This document shows, piece after piece, positions 9,601 to 12,356 of a stretch of 12,356 bases of DNA. How positions within the stretch are numbered: the stretch's first letter is position 1; every line of letters begins with the position of its first letter. The notes under the pieces were generated by a model. The model ran no database searches. It saw only the letters and a list, made by a program, of their open reading frames with translations, and had not been told where the DNA came from. Source of the stretch: Phoronis pallida (Eukaryota > Phoronida > Phoronidae); assembly GCA_028565715.1 (NCBI GenBank), contig JAOXYC010188690.1:1-12356 (forward strand). The letters run 5' to 3'. A program made the translations under genes and the position numbers.

Positions 9601-11370
9601 TGGATTTGAAGTCCGTCCACATGAGAATTTGACAGCTGATCAACTTGATGCCTGCTTCGGTGACTATAGCAGTCAGGACTTGAGTCGATTCAGTTCCTTA
9701 GTGGTGGTTGTCATGAGCCACGGAAAACGTGCCCATGTATATGGTGTGGATGGGAATTGCTTACCAATCGTCGAAATTACGTCGAAGTTCACGTCGACAG
9801 GGTGTGGTTCGCTGAAACGAAAACCAAAGTGTTTCGTCTTCGTGAATTGCCAAGTAGACGACCCGGGTAAGTGTGAACTTAGATTGTGTTTAGGTAATTT
9901 TTATTTTATTTCTTAAAATTATATCTCACTTGGTTACTTCATGGAGCTTGATCAAGCATTATTTTTGCTTTCATAGGTTTCAACGAATAACTATCTTTCT
10001 TAGCCATACAAAACCTTGCTTATAGTACTAGACTAGATCAGGTTCTTAGAAAATATCACCCATCGAAAACGGGTCTGTCTGTGACAAAGTATGAAAGAAC
10101 GATGAGCCTCTTTTCAATTGTTTACCTTCATTGTTTTTCGACTTGTTGAAGAGTATAACACATTTGACTGAAGTCGTGGTTTATTTTAACCCCAGTGTGG
10201 TTTCTTGCTGTGAATGTGTCTCTCCCCTCATGGTATATCATGGTATATCAGATCTAGTTCAAAACTCGTCAGTTGAAATAAATGACAATTTTTATTTTCA
10301 ACAGCACTTGCTTAAAAACAAAAACCTCTTATCGGTGTATGCTAACGTCAACCTTTACAGTGTATACATATTTTAATTACAGAGACTGTTGATCAGCAAG
10401 ACTTCATTCCTCTTAAGGAGGTAGACTTTCTTGTTGCTTATTCAACCACCCCGGGTACGGTCTCAATGCGTCACATTTACCACGGCACCCCATTCATCCA
10501 CTTTCTGATGGAGAACATTCGAAACTACATCCAAGTTGGCGGGAAGAAATCTGTCACTACAATCTTGGAAAACACCAACAAGCATATGATGCGTTCCATT
10601 AAACAGTCATGCTTGATTTTTTCGACTCTCAAGAAACAGTTTATACCAGTCGTAAACTCAGGATTGGGGAGGCGTAGAGAAGCAACAGTCGGTGGTGATG
10701 GAGCTGAAACGGCACTTCCGGCGGATGTGAGTAATTTTCTCTGACTCACCATAATCACTGTAATGTCTTTGGAGAGTGAATTAACGGGAGAAAAAAAAGA
10801 ATTGGGTAAATTTTGATATTTTCAGCACAACTGTCAGTTTTATGATAGGGTATGATTAAAAGTTAGTCAAAGTCTCAAGGAATGTTATAGAGTGTTGTAA
10901 CACGTGCGTTTGGACAGAAAATAATGTTAACAAGACTGTTATACCTACTTCATTGTTCAAACTCGTGACCCAATAACCAATGCTTAGTACTCAATTACCT
11001 TTAGTCATTTACAACTATAAGAAAGATATACATGGCCTCAGAATGACAATCGACCTACACCCAACAGTTCAACAGCTTTACAGCTTGAAAGCATATATGG
11101 CAAACTTTCCTTTCATTTTGAGTATCACTTTTTCTTTTCTTAAAGGGTGGTGAGGATGACGACACGGAACCACGTGATACTGAAGTAAAGGGTGCCATTG
11201 AACATAACCCTTTAGAAGAAGAAGAAGAAGTGTTAGGAGCAACTGGTGGACACGATGGAACTGGTGGAAATGAAGAAGAACAAGATGATATAAGTGGCAC
11301 TGTCTGTCTTTCTGATACAACTACTGATGTTGGGATCCTTGGTGATCTAGATGAGTTTGGGATCAATTAA
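5074..11370 (+). CDS. Ankyrin-repeat/caspase-like fusion protein, copy B (8 exons)
   Basis: The predicted exons are 5074-6681, 6773-6887, 7567-7626, 8111-8188, 8697-8870, 9573-9866, 10383-10726 and 11146-11370. Together they make 2898 bases, or 965 residues plus stop, with no frame conflict. The domain order is about 15 ankyrin repeats (residues ~20-570), a basic linker (KIREKLRKSSKTRK), a Ser/Thr-rich stretch, a caspase domain (p20 with SHG and VNCQV, then p10) and an acidic tail ending DEFGIN. The start ATG at 5074 has A at -3 and G at +4. Introns from 6888 to 10382 are all phase 1, which links the ankyrin and caspase parts. Ankyrin repeats bind proteins and would act as a targeting module in place of CARD, DED or death domains. 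The weakest joint is 6682-6772, where donor choice is ambiguous. Two separate neighbouring genes are the alternative: an in-frame ATG at 8699 opens the caspase part, and an AATAAA lies at 8564-8569. Confidence 0.65.
6773..6887 (+). CDS. Copy B exon 2: final ankyrin repeat
   Basis: The reading frame TKEINGKNGENSTPLDLALA, then RKHKDVADNLRKFGANYV, is a clear ankyrin unit (TPLDLA, a KDVADNL helix, FGAN turn). The acceptor is AATAAG at 6767-6772, without a strong pyrimidine tract, and the donor is G|GTATGT at 6887/6888. It is out of frame with the large exon unless an intron of 52-91 bases is removed, so either a very short intron or a frame break lies between them. Confidence 0.68.
6888..7566 (+). 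other. Copy B intron 2
   Basis: The intron runs from GTATGT to CTTTTTAG. It holds an antisense SINE at about 7148-7262, flanked by copies of a GCGAATGTTGC motif (7351-7362, 7417-7427) and a short hairpin at 7402-7426. No coding sequence is seen. Confidence 0.55.
7148..7262 (-). repeat. tRNA-derived SINE, antisense
   Basis: On the minus strand the head reads CCCCGGTGGTGTAGAACTT, then a box B-like GAGTTCAATTCC (complement of 7186-7197) and a tail ending TTTTTCTGTCTTTTTAGAAT. The tail and box B region match the fragment at the window end (about 12280-12356), so both belong to one family. Confidence 0.6.
7567..7626 (+). CDS. Copy B exon 3: basic linker
   Basis: This 60-base exon has phase 1 at both ends, with acceptor CTTTTTAG and donor G|GTATGT. 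It encodes GKTINKIREKLRKSSKTRKA, a strongly basic stretch that could be a nuclear localisation signal or a flexible connector. It is short but has good splice sites and the phase required by its neighbours. Confidence 0.6.
7627..8110 (+). other. Copy B intron 3, no feature seen
   Basis: The intron runs from GTATGT to a good pyrimidine tract and acceptor (TTTTTTCTTTCAG). It is AT-rich, and I see no repeat or ORF in it. Confidence 0.55.
8111..8188 (+). CDS. Copy B exon 4: linker
   Basis: This 78-base exon has phase 1 at both ends, a strong acceptor (TTTCTTTCAG) and a consensus donor (A|GTAAGT). It encodes GGSLCTIDKNAEIMHLVQDA followed by KAEKFT. No domain is recognised. Its donor phase fits the first caspase exon at 8697 and so joins the ankyrin part to the caspase part. 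Confidence 0.62.
8274..8455. mobile_element. Mariner-like MITE in copy B intron 4
   Basis: The right end, read outside-in as TATACAGGGTGGTCCACAAA, matches the common mariner terminal motif (TACAGGGTG plus a TA target site). The left end at 8274-8290 has the GGTCCACAAAAAAA part, with the first bases decayed. The element is about 180 bp, AT-rich and has no ORF. Confidence 0.6.
8564..8569 (+). terminator. Intronic AATAAA, possible alternative poly(A) signal
   Basis: AATAAA lies in the intron between the ankyrin/linker exons and the caspase exons. Read-through of exon 4 meets a stop within about 50 bases, so a shorter ankyrin-only transcript could end here. AT-rich introns contain this hexamer by chance, so confidence is low. 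Confidence 0.2.
8697..8870 (+). CDS. Copy B exon 5: Ser-rich linker and p20 N-terminus
   Basis: The acceptor is ATCTAG at 8691-8696 and the donor is G|GTAAGG at 8870/8871, phase 1 to phase 1. The exon encodes MPTSSITSSKPTQSPSAQ, then YKIKSPVGIAIIVNN, FEEGHGLDNRNGSQVD. An ATG lies at 8699, two bases into the exon, and could start a caspase-only form. Copy A has ATA at the same codon. Confidence 0.8.
8871..9572 (+). other. Copy B intron 5 with TIR element
   Basis: The intron runs from GTAAGG to a TTTTAACAG acceptor like that of copy A. It is mostly filled by the TIR element at 9011-9498. Confidence 0.6.
9011..9498. mobile_element. TIR element with palindromic CCCATGGG repeats and a fossil ORF
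   Basis: TACCGGGATTTTCC at 9011-9024 is perfectly inverted at 9485-9498. Inside are a perfect 24-base palindrome at 9405-9428 centred on CCCATGGG, a second near-copy at 9444-9461 and a diverged version at 9082-9103 (CCCCCGGGCG centre). A plus-strand frame from about 9097 to 9237 reads FIRTEYMWYNGGIGEIGDD and ends in an acidic EEELEQDTIEID stop, like a transposase C-terminus. I cannot assign the superfamily, and no target-site duplication is obvious. Confidence 0.55.
9573..9866 (+). CDS. Copy B exon 6: p20 core with catalytic His and Cys
   Basis: This is the homologue of 1508-1801 and has the same length (294 bases). It encodes LGFEVRPHENLTADQLD, SSLVVVVMSHGKRAHVYGVD (catalytic His) and CFVFVNCQVDDP (Cys in the catalytic place, VNCQV for QACRG). 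The donor is G|GTAAGT, the consensus form. Differences from copy A are mainly third-position or conservative, which suggests selection on the protein. Confidence 0.85.
9867..10382 (+). other. Copy B intron 6, little structure
   Basis: The intron is 516 bases against 221 in copy A. A ten-base direct repeat, ATGGTATATC, occurs twice near 10229-10248. The other open stretches have no homology to copy A and look fortuitous. Confidence 0.5.
10383..10726 (+). CDS. Copy B exon 7: p10 subunit
   Basis: The exon encodes ETVDQQDFIPLKEVDFLVAY, STTPGTVSMRHIYHGTPF, SVTTILENTN and KQSCLIFSTLKKQFIPVV. It is two codons longer than in copy A (YIQVGGKKS against YVSKKKS), so the frame is kept. The donor is GAT|GTGAGT. 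Pocket features are as in copy A: Arg in SMR is kept, and the Trp residues of SWR and GSWF are lost. Phase is 1 in and 0 out. Confidence 0.83.
10727..11145 (+). other. Copy B intron 7, no feature seen
   Basis: The intron is 419 bases, from GTGAGT to a pyrimidine-rich acceptor (TTTTTCTTTTCTTAAAG). It lacks the inverted repeat present in the copy A intron. Confidence 0.55.
11146..11370 (+). CDS. Copy B exon 8: acidic C-terminal tail
   Basis: The exon encodes GGEDDDTEPRDTEVKGAI, then a Glu run (LEEEEEVLGATGG), NEEEQDDIS and CLSDTTTDVGILGDLDEFGIN, with TAA at 11368-11370. It shares with copy A the PRDTEVKGAI block, the EVLGATGGHD block and the C-terminal block, while the acidic middle varies in length. 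The tail is not part of the standard caspase fold. Confidence 0.8.
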   Translation, partial: GGEDDDTEPRDTEVKGAIEHNPLEEEEEVLGATGGHDGTGGNEEEQDDISGTVCLSDTTTDVGILGDLDEFGIN

Positions 11371-11718
11371 TTGACTATGAATACACGGTGTAATAATATA
11401 GCTGAGGTAATTCTTTTATTTCATTTTATAGAGCACTATCCAGAATAGAAGATAGTGGAGAAGAAATACTTTTGGAATTAAAAAGGGACACAAACCGCGT
11501 TGCAAACAAAAATGTATATCAAGTGTAAAGTTAAAAAGGAATTAGCAGTGATATAAATGTTCTTCTACATCCTTTATACATGTATATATCGAAAGAAAAA
11601 GTCATGTTGTTATGAAGGGTAAATAACATTCAATAATAAAAATGAAAAATCCAGCCTTTGTTTTGCTACCTAGTTTATGAAATCGATATAATATTTTCAT
11701 CGATGTTTTATACAAATT
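11371..11718 (+). other. Copy B 3' UTR
   Basis: The first 80 or so bases are alignable with the copy A 3' UTR (ACGGTGTAA, AGCTGAGGT, AGCACTAT). An AATAAA lies at 11635-11640, about 265 bases after the stop, and is the likely cleavage signal. Confidence 0.5.
11635..11640 (+). terminator. Polyadenylation signal AATAAA, copy B
   Basis: This canonical hexamer is the first one after the copy B stop. The position of the copy A signal (3395-3400) is not conserved in copy B, where the aligned sequence lacks AATAAA. Confidence 0.5.
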
Positions 11719-11850
11719 CATTGAACACAATTGTGCGCTTTGTACTCACAATTTTATAGTTTACGTATTCATAGTCTCAAAAAAGTAACACGGTGTCAGA
11801 CGATCTTAGTAATTGTACATGTCTCTGAAAGCCATGCATAGAACACGCAA
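11719..11850 (-). pseudogene. Decayed third copy of the membrane-anchor ORF repeat
   Basis: On the minus strand this segment aligns with 2473-2652, sharing GTTCAATGAA, TGACACCGTG and ATGCATGGC. Its frame is broken: AFRDMYNY is followed by a stop, and an extra base shifts the LDADTV region. The hydrophobic start of the ORF is not recognisable. It lies downstream of copy B, whereas the intact copies lie inside an intron of copy A. Confidence 0.55.
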
Positions 11851-12279
11851 TGGTGCTCAATGAAATTCGTGTTGCCAAAAACCTCAGTTCTGCCAACTAA
11901 TAGTAGTGGATGTCACAAAACCCAGAGCTGATGCAGTTTCAAAAACCGTATTCACGGCACTGATGTCACTAGCATACGATTTTAAAGAGATATAAAGTCT
12001 GGTTTAATTTATGGATTTTCAACAAGAAAATATGCTTGCATCTATGAGAAAAGTCTGTTGGAACAACTTTTAAGATTTATATTTTGTTTACAGATAAGTA
12101 AAATTAGCATTGTTTTAAAAAAATGTAAACAAGCCTTTGTTCACAAAAAATAACTTTTTCCAAGAATGATACAGGCAGTTTAAAGGATGCTACTTTACTG
12201 TCTTGACAATTAAAATGGCTCAGTTTCGAAAAAAATAACCGATATAAGGTTTTATCAAACAGATCACATATATCAGCAT
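11851..12279. other. Downstream flank, nothing recognised
   Basis: AT-rich sequence with no ORF, repeat or RNA signature that I can support. Confidence 0.5.
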
Positions 12280-12356
12280 TGAATTTGAAAAGACAGAAAA
12301 AATCATCGTAACTGAACTGGGAATCGAACCCAGGTCCCCATAATAGCCGGTTATGA
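12280..12356 (-). repeat. tRNA-derived SINE, antisense, cut by the window end
   Basis: The complement of 12319-12330 gives the box B motif GGTTCGATTCCC. The left flank GAAAAGACAGAAAAAATC matches the tail of the SINE at 7148-7262. Only the box B half and the tail are inside the window. Confidence 0.6.

Noticed and set aside
10131-10376. 81-codon plus-strand frame in copy B intron 6
   Set aside because: It lies wholly between good splice sites, is absent from copy A, and has no recognisable similarity.
11055-11366. Two minus-strand open frames over the copy B tail exon
   Set aside because: Their Ser/Pro/Leu-rich composition is the complement of the acidic tail codons, with no homologue opposite copy A.
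1-12356. CRISPR array, bacterial operon or phage content
   Set aside because: No regularly spaced repeats, no Shine-Dalgarno-led gene strings, and clear spliceosomal introns. The 99-base periodicity at 5160-6570 is protein-coding ankyrin repeats.

Overview
The window is animal nuclear DNA. It is AT-rich and intron-containing: GT..AG introns separate short exons, and AATAAA signals follow the stop codons. There are tRNA-like SINE fragments and non-autonomous DNA transposons. Caspases are an animal family, and the mix of repeats suggests an invertebrate, perhaps marine. I cannot name the species.

Layout. (1) 551-3301, plus strand: the 3' part of a caspase-like gene (copy A), in four exons, with its 5' end beyond the left edge of the window. 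(2) 3302-5073: intergenic, containing a TIR-bounded element of about 760 bp. (3) 5074-11370, plus strand: a second gene (copy B). A large ankyrin-repeat exon and three smaller exons lead, with matching splice phases, into four exons homologous to copy A. The predicted product is about 965 aa: roughly 15 ankyrin repeats, a basic linker, a caspase p20/p10 domain and an acidic C-terminal tail. (4) 11371-12356: 3' UTR, a decayed copy of a repeat also present in intron 4 of copy A, and a SINE cut by the window end.

Both caspase copies keep the His of the SHG motif, a Cys at the catalytic position and the Arg residues expected in the substrate pocket. The usual QACRG pentapeptide is replaced by VNCQV, and the p20-p10 linker is short (about 20 residues from Cys to DFLVAY). 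The two copies share exon lengths, phases and 3' UTR similarity, so they arose by tandem duplication. If the exon chain is right, the ankyrin repeats would take the place of the usual CARD, DED or death-fold prodomain and recruit the protease-like domain to a partner. Whether it is a protease or a pseudo-protease cannot be decided from sequence alone.

The introns hold most of the other structure: a long inverted repeat carrying a membrane-anchor-like ORF, a mariner-like MITE, a 490-bp TIR element with palindromic CCCATGGG motifs, and three tRNA-derived SINE fragments. Exon boundaries come from reading splice motifs, reading frame and A/B comparison. No transcript evidence was available.
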